Shown: positions 18,147 through 27,566 of the stretch, one piece after another
How positions within the stretch are numbered: position 1 is the first letter of the stretch
Layout: each line of letters begins with the position of its first letter
NCBI GenBank assembly: GCA_900320405.1
Contig: OOHM01000001.1
Coordinates: forward strand, 288,394 to 352,393
Length of the DNA: 64,000 bases
Direction: 5' to 3'
Source of the DNA: an uncultured Pseudomonadota bacterium
GTDB lineage: Bacteria; Pseudomonadota; Alphaproteobacteria; Rs-D84
The notes under the pieces: generated by a model
The model's database searches: none
What the model was told of the DNA's origin: nothing
What the model saw: the letters and a program-made list of their open reading frames with translations, nothing else
Position numbers and translations under genes: made by a program

Positions 18147-19859
18147 ATGAGCTTACAACACAACGTAAACGAAAAAGCTAACCTAATTTGGGCGATTGCA
18201 GATAAATTGACGGGGCCATTTAAACCACATGAATATGGCGAGGTTATATTGCCACTTATGGTGATACGCCGGTTTGATTCTATCTTACAAGATACCAAAG
18301 CGGCTGTTTTAGATGCTAACAAAAATATACCGGACGGACCGATGAAGCATGCCATGCTTTGCAATGCGTCGGGCCACAAGTTTTACAATGTCAGTGAATT
18401 TACTTTCCCAAAATTGTTAGATGCGCCAGATCATATCGCCAGCAATTTCAATGCGTATCTGGCGGGGTTTTCAGAAAACGTGCGTGATATTATCGAAAAT
18501 TTTAAATTTCAGGCAATAATAGACCGTTTGGTAGAAAACGATTTGCTGTTCATAATCATAGAAGAGTTTTGCTCGCCAAAGGGCGATTTGCATCCATCTA
18601 AAATCAGCAATCTGGAAATGGGTTACATTTTTGAAGAAGTTATACGTCGCTTTTCCGAAGCCCACAACGAAGATGCCGGACAACACTATACACCACGTGA
18701 AGTTATCGAATTGATGGTAAATATATTGTTCGAAAATGATGCAGAAATTTTAACTGGTAATGTGGCAAAAACATTGTATGACCCCACGGTTGGTACTGGT
18801 GGAATGCTTTCTGTGGCCCAAGAATATTTGCACAAAATGAATCCAGATGCTTCATTGGTATGCTATGGTCAAGAAATCAATCCAGAAACCTATGCCATTT
18901 GCAAAGGCGACATGTTGATTAAAGGTAATGATGCAGATAACATAAAACGCGGGAATACTTTATCAGATGATAAATTTTCAAGTGATAAGTTTGACTACAT
19001 TCTTTCCAATCCACCATTTGGTCGTGAATGGAAAAATGAAAAGAAGGCCGTAGAAGACGAAAACAGACTAGGGTATGCTGGGCGTTTTGGTGCAGGTTTG
19101 CCACCGGTCAGCGATAGCCAAATGTTGTTTTTACAGATTTGTGCATCAAAATTACGTCCCGAGGGCGGCCGCGCATGTGTCGTTCAAAACGGATCGCCAT
19201 TATTCAGCGGTGACGCAGAAAGCGGACCGTCAGAGATAAGAAGATATTTATTAGAACACGATATGGTAGAGGCGATTATTGCACTGCCAAATGATTTGTT
19301 TTATAACACTGGAATAGCGACGTATGTTTGGGTGTTGTCAAATCGCAAGGTGTCATATCGTCAGCATAAAGTGCAGTTGATAGATGCAACACAAAAGTTC
19401 GAAAAACGTCGCAAGGCCCTGGGAAATAAACGTAATGACATTCCACAGTCGGCCATAGACGAAATTACACGTATATATGGCGAATTCAAAGAATCGGAAA
19501 TCAGTAAAATTTTCCATACTGATGAATTTGGCTATCGTAAAATTACCGTTGAACGTCCAATGTTGGATGAAAAGGGTAATGTGGTTCTGAAAAAGGGAAA
19601 GCCGGTTGCGGATCCAAAATTACGTGATACAGAAAACGTACCGATGACCGAAGATATAAATGAATATTTTAAACGTGAGGTATTACCATTTGCACCTGAT
19701 GCCTGGATAGATGAATCTAAGACCAAGATTGGATATGAAATACCATTTACACGTTATTTCTATAAATACACACCACCACGCAAATCAGACGATATTTTGG
19801 CCGAAATAATGACGTTGCAATCTGACCTTGATACATTATTGAAAGGGGTTGGAAAATGA
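18147..19859 (+). CDS. hsdM: Type I restriction-modification methyltransferase subunit
   Basis: 570 aa, AAGGAAG before ATG 18147. N-terminal HsdM helical domain, then QHYTPREVIELM (180-191), SAM motif I DPTVGTGG (212-219) and catalytic motif IV NPPF (288-291), marking an N6-adenine methylase. With HsdS it methylates host sites and with HsdR it restricts. It heads an operon whose genes overlap or touch, and its stop overlaps the ATG of a small membrane protein gene. The length is slightly above many HsdM proteins owing to a C-terminal extension. Confidence 0.95.
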   Translation: MSLQHNVNEKANLIWAIADKLTGPFKPHEYGEVILPLMVIRRFDSILQDTKAAVLDANKNIPDGPMKHAMLCNASGHKFYNVSEFTFPKLLDAPDHIASNFNAYLAGFSENVRDIIENFKFQAIIDRLVENDLLFIIIEEFCSPKGDLHPSKISNLEMGYIFEEVIRRFSEAHNEDAGQHYTPREVIELMVNILFENDAEILTGNVAKTLYDPTVGTGGMLSVAQEYLHKMNPDASLVCYGQEINPETYAICKGDMLIKGNDADNIKRGNTLSDDKFSSDKFDYILSNPPFGREWKNEKKAVEDENRLGYAGRFGAGLPPVSDSQMLFLQICASKLRPEGGRACVVQNGSPLFSGDAESGPSEIRRYLLEHDMVEAIIALPNDLFYNTGIATYVWVLSNRKVSYRQHKVQLIDATQKFEKRRKALGNKRNDIPQSAIDEITRIYGEFKESEISKIFHTDEFGYRKITVERPMLDEKGNVVLKKGKPVADPKLRDTENVPMTEDINEYFKREVLPFAPDAWIDESKTKIGYEIPFTRYFYKYTPPRKSDDILAEIMTLQSDLDTLLKGVGK

Positions 19860-20497
19860 TTTTATGTGGTGTAGAGATTCCAAATTTAGATTTGGTGAAC
19901 ATAGCTGCTGCAGGATTGGCGGCGTTTACTGGTGCTGTTGCTGCGTTTGTTGTAGCGCAGATAAAAGAGAATAGAAAACAAAAGGCGACAGAGCGATCAA
20001 AATTGGTACAATGTTTTTATGATTTACATTTTGCTTTGCGAAATGTGTCTCATTTTCATAACGAGATAACAAAAATACATAAAAACGAACCTTGTAATAA
20101 TACAACAGAAAGTGCTCGTCAGATTCTGAATTTTCAATTTGATACTCAAAGTGTTGATTTTATTTGTAGCAAATGTCCATTGTTATATGAAATCATATCT
20201 CAAATTGATATGGATTGGAGTGTTTTGAATTCTGTAGCGGCATCCAAAAATTATGATGCAATAAGTGAACATGTGATGGTTATTTGTATGAAATTGATGG
20301 CTACAATAGAAAATATAGATGACTATCTGGTAAAATATTATAAACAAAAATCGATGATTGTTGGTAACGTACAAAAGAACTTGGATGCAGTTTTAGATGT
20401 GTTACCGAATTTAAAACAGTGGAAGCTTACCGGAGATAAAAAATTGGAAGCTGATCCAGCTGTAGTTGCTTATAAAGAATGGCGGATTAAAGTATAG
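19856..20497 (+). CDS. Single-span membrane protein inserted between hsdM and hsdS
   Basis: 213 aa, ATGA overlap with hsdM. One N-terminal transmembrane segment (IAAAGLAAFTGAVAAFVVAQI, about 16-36), then a basic patch KENRKQKATERSK and a helical cytoplasmic part with several Cys and His residues. No family recognised. Two further genes of the same design lie between hsdS and hsdR, so all three may be paralogous or act together. It is not part of the standard R-M enzyme. Confidence 0.75.
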   Translation: MILCGVEIPNLDLVNIAAAGLAAFTGAVAAFVVAQIKENRKQKATERSKLVQCFYDLHFALRNVSHFHNEITKIHKNEPCNNTTESARQILNFQFDTQSVDFICSKCPLLYEIISQIDMDWSVLNSVAASKNYDAISEHVMVICMKLMATIENIDDYLVKYYKQKSMIVGNVQKNLDAVLDVLPNLKQWKLTGDKKLEADPAVVAYKEWRIKV

Positions 20498-20508
20498 AGG
20501 ATAAAGAT

Positions 20509-21789
20509 ATGTTGGCAAACAAAGAATATAAAGATTCTGGGGTTTCATGGTTGGGGAATATACCAGCGCTGTGGAACATAGTGAAAACAAAACGCCATTT
20601 CCAAAACGAAAAACGGGTTGCCGGCAAATATGCTAATCAATATGAACGTCTAGCTCTGACTATGAATGGTGTTATAAAAAGAGATAAAGAAGACGCTGAG
20701 GGATTGCAACCAGAAAGCTTTGAGGGATATCAAGTTCTTGAACAAAACCAATTGGTATTCAAGTTGATTGATTTGGAAAATGTTAAAACAAGCCGTGTGG
20801 GTTTGTCGCCATATACGGGGATCGTATCTCCAGCATATATTATTTTGCATAATGACCAACAAGATAATCGTTTTTATTATTACTATTACATGAACATGTA
20901 TTATCAAGAAATATTCAATTACCTTGGTGGAGAAGGTGTAAGAAGTGCATTAAATGCAAAAGATTTATTAGAAACGCCAATTCCGGATATTTCATTAAAA
21001 CAACAAAAAGTGATAGCAGATTATTTGGATAAAGAATGTGCAAAAATTGATAGCTTGGTTGAAAAACAACGCAGCATAATTGAAAAGCTGAAAGAATATA
21101 AAAAATCTGTTATCACCGAGGCCGTCACACGTGGGCTAGATCCAGCCGCACCAATGAAGGACAGCGGTATAGAATGGATAGGAAAAATTCCTGCACATTG
21201 GGAAATAAGACGAATAAAAACACTTGGCGAGTACAGAAACGGTCTTACATATAACCCAGAAAATATGGTCGGCGAAGAAGGGACTTTAGTGCTTAGATCG
21301 TCAAATGTGCAAAATGGTAAACTTGTTTTTGAAGATAATATTTTTGTGAATAGTGAAATACCGGATCAATTGTTTGTTCGTAAAGGCGATATAATAATTT
21401 GCTCAAGGAACGGTAGTAGAGAATTGGTTGGGAAAAACGCTGTTGTAAAAGAGGATTTACATGCTTCTTTTGGTGCGTTTATGATGGTTTTTAGATCCAG
21501 GTATCCGGAATATATGAGTTATATTTTGAATTCTGCAATATTTAATTATTATTTAAGCAGTTTTTTTACTTCAACAATAAATCAACTAACCGGTAGCAAT
21601 TTTGGAAACATGAGAATTGTTTTTTGCCCGGACAAAAAAGAACAAGATGAAATAATAGAATATCTTGATCATAAGTGTGAAGCAATTGATGAGGTAATCG
21701 AAAAACGTGAAAAGCTAATAGGTTTGCTTATTGAATACAAGAAATCACTGATATACGAATGTGTGACAGGTAAAAAAGGGGTTGCATAA
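20509..21789 (+). CDS. hsdS: Type I restriction specificity subunit
   Basis: 426 aa. Two target-recognition domains, each introduced by KDSGVSWLGNIPALW (10-24) and KDSGIEWIGKIPAHW (~218) and each followed by a helical spacer with LKQQKVIADYLDKECAKID and KKEQDEIIEYLDHKCEAID. The matching repeats are the conserved regions that allow half-site swaps. It sets the bipartite DNA target for HsdM/HsdR. Its last base is the first base of the next ATG. Confidence 0.93.
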   Translation: MLANKEYKDSGVSWLGNIPALWNIVKTKRHFQNEKRVAGKYANQYERLALTMNGVIKRDKEDAEGLQPESFEGYQVLEQNQLVFKLIDLENVKTSRVGLSPYTGIVSPAYIILHNDQQDNRFYYYYYMNMYYQEIFNYLGGEGVRSALNAKDLLETPIPDISLKQQKVIADYLDKECAKIDSLVEKQRSIIEKLKEYKKSVITEAVTRGLDPAAPMKDSGIEWIGKIPAHWEIRRIKTLGEYRNGLTYNPENMVGEEGTLVLRSSNVQNGKLVFEDNIFVNSEIPDQLFVRKGDIIICSRNGSRELVGKNAVVKEDLHASFGAFMMVFRSRYPEYMSYILNSAIFNYYLSSFFTSTINQLTGSNFGNMRIVFCPDKKEQDEIIEYLDHKCEAIDEVIEKREKLIGLLIEYKKSLIYECVTGKKGVA

Positions 21790-22238
21790 TGGTGTGGTGG
21801 CAATGGTTAATTTCGTTGTTGTGTGGTTTGGCTGGTGCTGCGCTGGGTGGTTATATATCGTATAAAACAATGTTGGCACAACAGGATAAGCAACGAGAAT
21901 TTGAAACTGATACCTATAATAGAAACAAGCGTAATGAAACATACCTAGCAATAATAAAATTTTTTCAACGGTTGTTAGATGTAGATTTTGATCGTATGTT
22001 ACGCAGTTATGACGAAGATATAATAAATGAATATGAACAAACAAAAGCGATGGTTTATATGTATGCTTCGCAAGAAATAAAAGATATATTTCCAATATTC
22101 AAACAATGTTTTGATACAGATCATTTTACAAGCACCTACACCAAAGAAGAATTACAAGATACATTCAATCTAATACAGGTACAGATATTCATTGAACTTG
22201 AAAGCACTAAAAAACAAAAAGGTGTACAGAATGTCTGA
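21789..22238 (+). CDS. Small single-span membrane protein after hsdS
   Basis: 149 aa, start overlapping the hsdS stop (TAATG). N-terminal transmembrane helix (WLISLLCGLAGAALGGYISY, 6-25), then a long charged helical region with many Tyr/Phe/Asp. Built like the protein at 19856-20497 and the next one: one N-terminal span followed by a basic, soluble helix. No family recognised. Confidence 0.72.
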   Translation: MVWWQWLISLLCGLAGAALGGYISYKTMLAQQDKQREFETDTYNRNKRNETYLAIIKFFQRLLDVDFDRMLRSYDEDIINEYEQTKAMVYMYASQEIKDIFPIFKQCFDTDHFTSTYTKEELQDTFNLIQVQIFIELESTKKQKGVQNV

Positions 22239-22662
22239 AACGATAATTGCTTCTTTAGTTGGTGCTGGTGGTGTGTTTGTTGGTGCGCTTATGACATTGA
22301 TTGGACTTGGAATCCAATCTTGGTTACAATCACGACGTGAAGAAAAACAACATATCAAGCGAAAAAGAGAAGAGTTGTATATAAAAGTTTGCTATGTTTT
22401 AATGGAACATGAAAAAACAGGTCGCTATAAGGAAATAAACAAACACTGTAAAGACGTCTTTAATGAATTGCAGGCACCAATGTTGATTTATGCATCAAGG
22501 AAAATTTACAAAGAATATTATAAATTAGATTCTGAAATCTGGCAAACTTATGCTAAAATACATACTAAGAAGCAAGCTGAACAAATTTCAAATGAAATAG
22601 CAGATAAAATAGAAGCGTTTGCAGAGAAAATGCGCAAAGAACTAGGAATAAAAGGAGCATAG
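22231..22662 (+). CDS. Small single-span membrane protein before hsdR
   Basis: 143 aa. ATG 22231 has AAAAGGTG ahead and overlaps the previous stop by 8 bp; a longer in-frame start is unlikely. Transmembrane helix LVGAGGVFVGALMTLIGLGI (7-26), then SWLQSRREEKQHIKRKREE and a helical Tyr/Lys-rich domain with NKHCKDVFNELQAPMLIYAS. The MVYMYASQEI of the previous protein and this MLIYASRKI suggest the two are paralogues. Likely oriented with the helix in the membrane and the domain inside the cell. Confidence 0.75.
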   Translation: MSETIIASLVGAGGVFVGALMTLIGLGIQSWLQSRREEKQHIKRKREELYIKVCYVLMEHEKTGRYKEINKHCKDVFNELQAPMLIYASRKIYKEYYKLDSEIWQTYAKIHTKKQAEQISNEIADKIEAFAEKMRKELGIKGA

Positions 22663-22664
22663 TA

Positions 22665-25664
22665 ATGGCTGGCGATAACTTGAAAGAAATAAATTTAGAA
22701 GAGGCAATAGAAGCATCTTTGATTACCGAAGGCGGTTATGATAAGGGCGATCCAAAGGCTTTTAATCCAAATAATGCGCTGGATGAACAGACGCTTATTC
22801 AATTTATTAAAAACACCCAGCCCAAAGAATGGAAACGTTATGTAACGGTATATCCAACAAACCCGGAACAATGTTTCATAGATCGTTTTTGCAAAATTGT
22901 GCGTGAGCAGAACTTGTTGTGGGTGTTGCGCCATGGAATGAAAGATCGTGGAATATCTTTTAAGTTATGCTATTTCAAGCCGACAAATAATTTAAATCCA
23001 GAATTGATTGAATTATATAACAAAAATATTTTGCATTGCACACGCCAGGTGCATCATTCTGTCGCACGACCGAATGACAGTGTGGATATGTTATTATTCT
23101 TGAACGGTATTCCTGTTGTGTCTATGGAATTGAAAAACCAATTCACCGGTCAAGATGTTGGTAATGCGATAGATCAGTACAAATTTGATCGTTCAGGCAA
23201 AGATCCGGCATTTGAATTTAAACGTCGCGTGTTGGTGCATTTCGCGGTTGATTTATATAATGTATTTATGACAACCCGCCTGAATGGCGCTAAAACGAGA
23301 TTTTTGCCATTCAACCAGGGATCAAACGGTGCCGGCAATGTCGGTGGCAAGGGTAATCCGGCAAATCCAAATGGTTTTACAACAGACTATTTGTGGAAAC
23401 GCATTTTGTGTCGTGATCGCCTGATGGAAATTATCCAGAAATATATGTGTCTGGAAGTGGATAAAGAAGATAAAACGAAAGAAACTATGATATTCCCGCG
23501 TTATCATCAATGGGATGTTGTTACAAAATTGATCGCAGATGTATTGAAAAATGGAGCTGGACACAATTATTTGATTCAACATAGTGCCGGATCAGGTAAA
23601 TCAAATTCTATTGCCTGGTTGGCCCATCGTTTATCCAGTTTGTCTGATGACAGTTCAAATAATATATTCAATTCGGTGATTGTCTTGACTGATCGGCGTG
23701 TTTTAGATGGACAATTACAGGATACTATATATCAATTTGATCACGTAGAAGGACTCGTTGAACGCGTAAAGCAGGGCTCAGGACAACTGAGAGATGCCAT
23801 CAATAATGGTAAAAAGATTATTATATCAACTTTGCAAAAGTTCCCGCATATTTACAAGGAACTGAACAAGATGGATAAGAAATTCGCAATTATTATTGAC
23901 GAAGCACATTCATCTCAATCTGGTAAAGCCGCATCAACAGTTATTGCAGGATTGGGTGATACAGAAAAGGCTTTGGCAGAGCAGGCGGCAATAGAATCAG
24001 ATGCAGAAGATAAACGCAAAGACGACATGGATGAATTGACCGAAGTATTAGCAACCCAAGGTAATCATGAGAATTTATCTTTCTTTGCATTTACAGCAAC
24101 GCCAAAGGCAAAAACATTGAACAGATTTGGAACAAAACAAGCAGATGGAAAATATGTGCCTTTCCATGTATACTCAATGCGTCAGGCCATAGAAGAAGGT
24201 TTTATATTAGATGTTTTACAGAATTATACCACTTATAAAACCTACTATAATCTGGTAAAACGTGCCGCGGATGATCCGGAATTAGAAACATCAAAAGGCG
24301 CCAAGGCAATAACAAGATTCCAGACACTGCATCCACATAACATTGCCCAAAAAACCCAGATTATGATAGAACATTTTCGCGATGTTACTATGAATAAAAT
24401 CGGTGGACGGGCCAAGGCTATGGTTGTGTCTTCATCCAGATTGCAGGCGTTGTTGTATTTTCAAGCATTTAAAAAGTACATCAAAGAACATGGCTATAAA
24501 GATGTTGATGTTTTGATCGCTTTTTCTGGCGATTTGACGGCAGATGGTCAAACGTATAATGAAACCAGTTTGAATATAGCCAAAGACGGTAAAACACATA
24601 TCAAAGAAGATCAGTTGCCAAAATATTTCAAACGTGATTTCAATGTATTGATTGTTGCAGATAAATATCAAACGGGTTTTGATGAACCATTATTGCACAC
24701 AATGTTTGTTGATAAAAAGTTGAACGACGTGAAAGCTGTTCAAACATTGTCACGTTTGAACCGTACAACAACAGGAAAAACAGATACTTTCGTTTTAGAT
24801 TTTGTTAATGAAGCGGAAGATATACAAAAATCGTTTCAACAATATTATCAAGAAACCATTTTGACTAGCGAAGTGGATCCAAATGAATTGTACAAATTAC
24901 AATCTGCGCTGGATGATATGCATGTTTATACACCACAAGAAATAGAAAATTTTGCATCTATCTATTTTTCTGGTCATGAGACCAAAAACGATCTTGGAAA
25001 GCTGTCTAGCATATTGAAACCGGCACAGGATAGATATGTGGCACTAAAACAAGAAGGCAAGGATAAATTCAAAAGTGTTTTAAACAATTTTATCCGATTG
25101 TATGGTTTTGTTGTGCAAATTGTCCGGTTGTTTGATCGTGATTTGGAAAAGTTCTATGTGTTTGCCAAATTCTTGATAAAAGTGCTTAGAAACGAAAAGG
25201 GCGATATACTGAAGTTGGATGATAAATTGTTGATGGAATATTATAAATTAGAAAAGACGTATGAAGGTCAGATAAAACTGGATACAAAAGATGGTGAAGC
25301 GAATCCGCCAAAGGGAGGAACAGGAACCAGTAAAAAAGACAAGGCCCCTTTATCGGTTATAATAGAAAAATTCAATGCACGTTTTGGAACAGCGTTTACG
25401 GGTGTCGATAAAGTGCTTGAGTTGGTTATGAATGAAATAGAAAGCGATCCGCAATTGGCAGAAGCAGCACAAACCAAAAATCGCACTTTGTTCAATGGAT
25501 TGATGCCGGATAAATTTGATCAAGCAATGATAGGCAGATATACACAAAATGACAAGTTCTTCAAAGAGATATTCGCCGATGAAGACAAGATGAATTTCTT
25601 GAAGGCTTTGTTGTTTGAAGAAGCATATCGTGCAATGAGCAAAAAGAAAAAAAGTAACAAATAA
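22665..25664 (+). CDS. hsdR: Type I restriction endonuclease subunit
   Basis: 999 aa. N-terminal PD-(D/E)xK nuclease: D141 and MELK (E155, K157). Then the SF2 translocase: Walker A AGSGKS (308-313), DEAH (412-415), FTATP (476-480) and the motif VI-like DKYQTGFDEP. Highly charged C-terminal helical region. It drives ATP-dependent DNA pulling and cutting of unmethylated DNA in complex with HsdM/HsdS. Last gene of the R-M operon, two bases after the third membrane protein gene. Confidence 0.95.
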   Translation: MAGDNLKEINLEEAIEASLITEGGYDKGDPKAFNPNNALDEQTLIQFIKNTQPKEWKRYVTVYPTNPEQCFIDRFCKIVREQNLLWVLRHGMKDRGISFKLCYFKPTNNLNPELIELYNKNILHCTRQVHHSVARPNDSVDMLLFLNGIPVVSMELKNQFTGQDVGNAIDQYKFDRSGKDPAFEFKRRVLVHFAVDLYNVFMTTRLNGAKTRFLPFNQGSNGAGNVGGKGNPANPNGFTTDYLWKRILCRDRLMEIIQKYMCLEVDKEDKTKETMIFPRYHQWDVVTKLIADVLKNGAGHNYLIQHSAGSGKSNSIAWLAHRLSSLSDDSSNNIFNSVIVLTDRRVLDGQLQDTIYQFDHVEGLVERVKQGSGQLRDAINNGKKIIISTLQKFPHIYKELNKMDKKFAIIIDEAHSSQSGKAASTVIAGLGDTEKALAEQAAIESDAEDKRKDDMDELTEVLATQGNHENLSFFAFTATPKAKTLNRFGTKQADGKYVPFHVYSMRQAIEEGFILDVLQNYTTYKTYYNLVKRAADDPELETSKGAKAITRFQTLHPHNIAQKTQIMIEHFRDVTMNKIGGRAKAMVVSSSRLQALLYFQAFKKYIKEHGYKDVDVLIAFSGDLTADGQTYNETSLNIAKDGKTHIKEDQLPKYFKRDFNVLIVADKYQTGFDEPLLHTMFVDKKLNDVKAVQTLSRLNRTTTGKTDTFVLDFVNEAEDIQKSFQQYYQETILTSEVDPNELYKLQSALDDMHVYTPQEIENFASIYFSGHETKNDLGKLSSILKPAQDRYVALKQEGKDKFKSVLNNFIRLYGFVVQIVRLFDRDLEKFYVFAKFLIKVLRNEKGDILKLDDKLLMEYYKLEKTYEGQIKLDTKDGEANPPKGGTGTSKKDKAPLSVIIEKFNARFGTAFTGVDKVLELVMNEIESDPQLAEAAQTKNRTLFNGLMPDKFDQAMIGRYTQNDKFFKEIFADEDKMNFLKALLFEEAYRAMSKKKKSNK

Positions 25665-25697
25665 AAAAACGAAAATGGTTTAAGAATGGTTTTGTGA

Positions 25698-25726
25698 TTG
25701 AATTTTGATTGAAATTATGATATAAT
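25698..25726 (+). promoter_or_regulatory. Promoter of the STAS-GHKL / DUF4325 / PIN cassette
   Basis: TTGAAT (25698-25703), 17-bp spacer, TATAAT (25721-25726). The ATG at 25738 is only 12 bp downstream, so the message should be nearly leaderless. Confidence 0.75.
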
Positions 25727-25737
25727 AGGCAAGAAGT

Positions 25738-26568
25738 ATGAGGGTTATTTTACAAGGAAACATAGATACAGATTTTAATTCAATCAACAAATTGATGTTT
25801 GTTGATAATGCTCTTTCTGATGCTGTCGTTCTAGAAGAGTGTGTAATAGATATGCAGAACGTCACATGGTTTAATGCTGCTTTATGTTCTTTCTTTAAGG
25901 CTTTCTTGAGACGAAGGATGCTTGAGAATAATATATCTATAAGGTTTTTGTTCAATGATGCCAGTTATTCAAATGTGGCAGTAAGGGATATTCTCTTTAG
26001 GAATGGCTTTTTTAATGGTGAGGTTTCTGATGTTTTTAATACAATTTTTCCAGTAAGAACATTTAGAACTTCTGATTCAGAAATGGAAAGCTTTTTAAGG
26101 AATATGAAAATTGATTTTCAGGATAAAGAGAAGTTTCCCTTTTCTGAAGTTGCATCCAGGGGGATTCTAAAGAGTCTTGGCGAGATATTTTCAAATGCAG
26201 AAAGACATGCAGAAAGTGATTGGATATATACTTCTGGACAGTATTTCCCTAATAAGGAACCAGGACAGGTGACTTTTTGTATCACTGATGTCGGAATAGG
26301 AATAGTAGATCAAGTAAAAACAAGATCAGGACATGTGTTTGCGTCAAATGAAGCAATAGAATGGGCTTTTGTAGAAGGAAACACAACAAAGGAAAATTCT
26401 GGTGGCTTAGGGTTGTTTTCTTTGAAAAACATAATAAGAGATAATAAAGGAGAACTGATAGTCGTTTCTAATGATGCGTATTATGATGTTTTAAGGAAAA
26501 AAATGTTTAAACTCTCATTTGACTTTAAAGGAACTTTATTTATAATAACAATGAACCAAAATGGATGA
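25738..26568 (+). CDS. STAS-like plus GHKL ATPase protein
   Basis: 276 aa. Residues ~1-105 look like a STAS/MlaB-type fold (VVLEECVIDMQNVTWFNA). The rest is a histidine-kinase-like ATPase without a phospho-accepting His domain: N-box EIFSNAERH (149-157), G1 DVGIGI (184-189) and G2 SGGLGLFSL (221-229). Such proteins resemble anti-sigma/serine kinases but here come with a DUF4325-like and a PIN gene in a tight cassette. Poor SD, close promoter. The target, kinase versus plain ATP switch, is unknown. Confidence 0.75.
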   Translation: MRVILQGNIDTDFNSINKLMFVDNALSDAVVLEECVIDMQNVTWFNAALCSFFKAFLRRRMLENNISIRFLFNDASYSNVAVRDILFRNGFFNGEVSDVFNTIFPVRTFRTSDSEMESFLRNMKIDFQDKEKFPFSEVASRGILKSLGEIFSNAERHAESDWIYTSGQYFPNKEPGQVTFCITDVGIGIVDQVKTRSGHVFASNEAIEWAFVEGNTTKENSGGLGLFSLKNIIRDNKGELIVVSNDAYYDVLRKKMFKLSFDFKGTLFIITMNQNG

Positions 26569-26571
26569 TAT

Positions 26572-26877
26572 ATGGACAAAACGCAAAAAATTTTAGTTAG
26601 AGAAATAATAGATTCTGAATTTGCTGTATCTTTGGATCGGGCAGATATTTTATTTAATTTCTTGAAAGAAATTTTGGCTAAAGGCGAAAAAATCGAACTG
26701 TCTTTTGATGGAATAGAAGTGTTGTTAACAATTTTTGCAAACGAATCCATTGGTAAGTTGTATGAAGATTTTGATGCTTCAGTGATAGAAAATATTACTA
26801 TAGTGGATATAGATGCTAGCTCTATGGATACAATTACTAGAGTTAAGAAAAAATCAGCAGAACTTTACAAGAAATAG
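26572..26877 (+). CDS. STAS-like DUF4325 protein
   Basis: 101 aa, three bases after the GHKL ATPase stop. The pattern ILVREIIDSEFAVSLDRADILFNFL, a central IELSFDGIEVLLTIFANESIG and IVDIDASS match the DUF4325/STAS-like pattern (alternating strands and helices, S/D in the loop). In Bacillus, STAS proteins bind GHKL anti-sigma kinases, so this is the likely partner of the ATPase encoded just upstream. The family call is by eye. Confidence 0.65.
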   Translation: MDKTQKILVREIIDSEFAVSLDRADILFNFLKEILAKGEKIELSFDGIEVLLTIFANESIGKLYEDFDASVIENITIVDIDASSMDTITRVKKKSAELYKK

Positions 26878-26880
26878 TCA

Positions 26881-27438
26881 ATGAGCGTTTATAACATAGC
26901 TAACTTGCCAGATACTGCCGATCATTTTGTGTTTGACACTAATGTTTTATTGTTTTTACATGGGTTTAATTCTGAAAATAGAGATAAACGTTATGTTAGG
27001 GCGATGCGCGATTATTCAGTAATTGCTAATAATATTATAGCAGATGGCGGCCACGTTTATATTGATTTGATTGCTTTAAGTGAATTTGTTAATAAATACA
27101 TAAAGCAAGCTTTGGCTGATAAATTGGGCGAAGAATATAGAGATTTCAAATTTGATAAAAAAGAACATAGAGAAAAACCAGAATATTTTGAGGTTATTGC
27201 GGATTTGCAACAAGTAATAAACCAAATAATGACAAGTTATGATGTTGAGATTGTTTCAGATGGTTATGATGGGTTCGATATAGATAAACTTTCAGAAATT
27301 CTTCCAATTATGGAACTAAATGATCATTTAATTAGCCTGGTGGCAAAGAAATATGGGGCTTATTTAGTGACACATGACAGAGATATAGTTGACGGTTGCC
27401 GAGATGTAAATGTGGTGACGGCATTGCCGATGCGTTGA
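26881..27438 (+). CDS. PIN-domain nuclease
   Basis: 185 aa, three bases after the DUF4325-like gene. PIN marks: FDTN (D19, N21), E68 in LSEFV, ND (D148) and VTHDRDI (D166, D168), i.e. the acidic cluster that binds metal for RNA cleavage. It is longer than toxin-type VapC proteins (~130 aa) and no antitoxin is next to it; the STAS/GHKL pair may control it. Likely RNase effector of the cassette. Confidence 0.8.
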   Translation: MSVYNIANLPDTADHFVFDTNVLLFLHGFNSENRDKRYVRAMRDYSVIANNIIADGGHVYIDLIALSEFVNKYIKQALADKLGEEYRDFKFDKKEHREKPEYFEVIADLQQVINQIMTSYDVEIVSDGYDGFDIDKLSEILPIMELNDHLISLVAKKYGAYLVTHDRDIVDGCRDVNVVTALPMR

Positions 27439-27510
27439 ATTTTATTGCTGTATAGTTGTTTTTGCTTTTTTATTTGAGCGACTTTATATTTCAAACATAT
27501 ACATGAAAAA

Positions 27511-27539
27511 TTGTATTATAGTCAAATTTATGCTATAAT
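27511..27539 (+). promoter_or_regulatory. Promoter of the GIY-YIG gene
   Basis: TTGTAT (27511-27516), 17-bp spacer, TATAAT (27534-27539), then ATAGGAG before ATG 27567. Confidence 0.65.
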
Positions 27540-27566
27540 TCTCATGATAACATAGGAGTTTTTATT

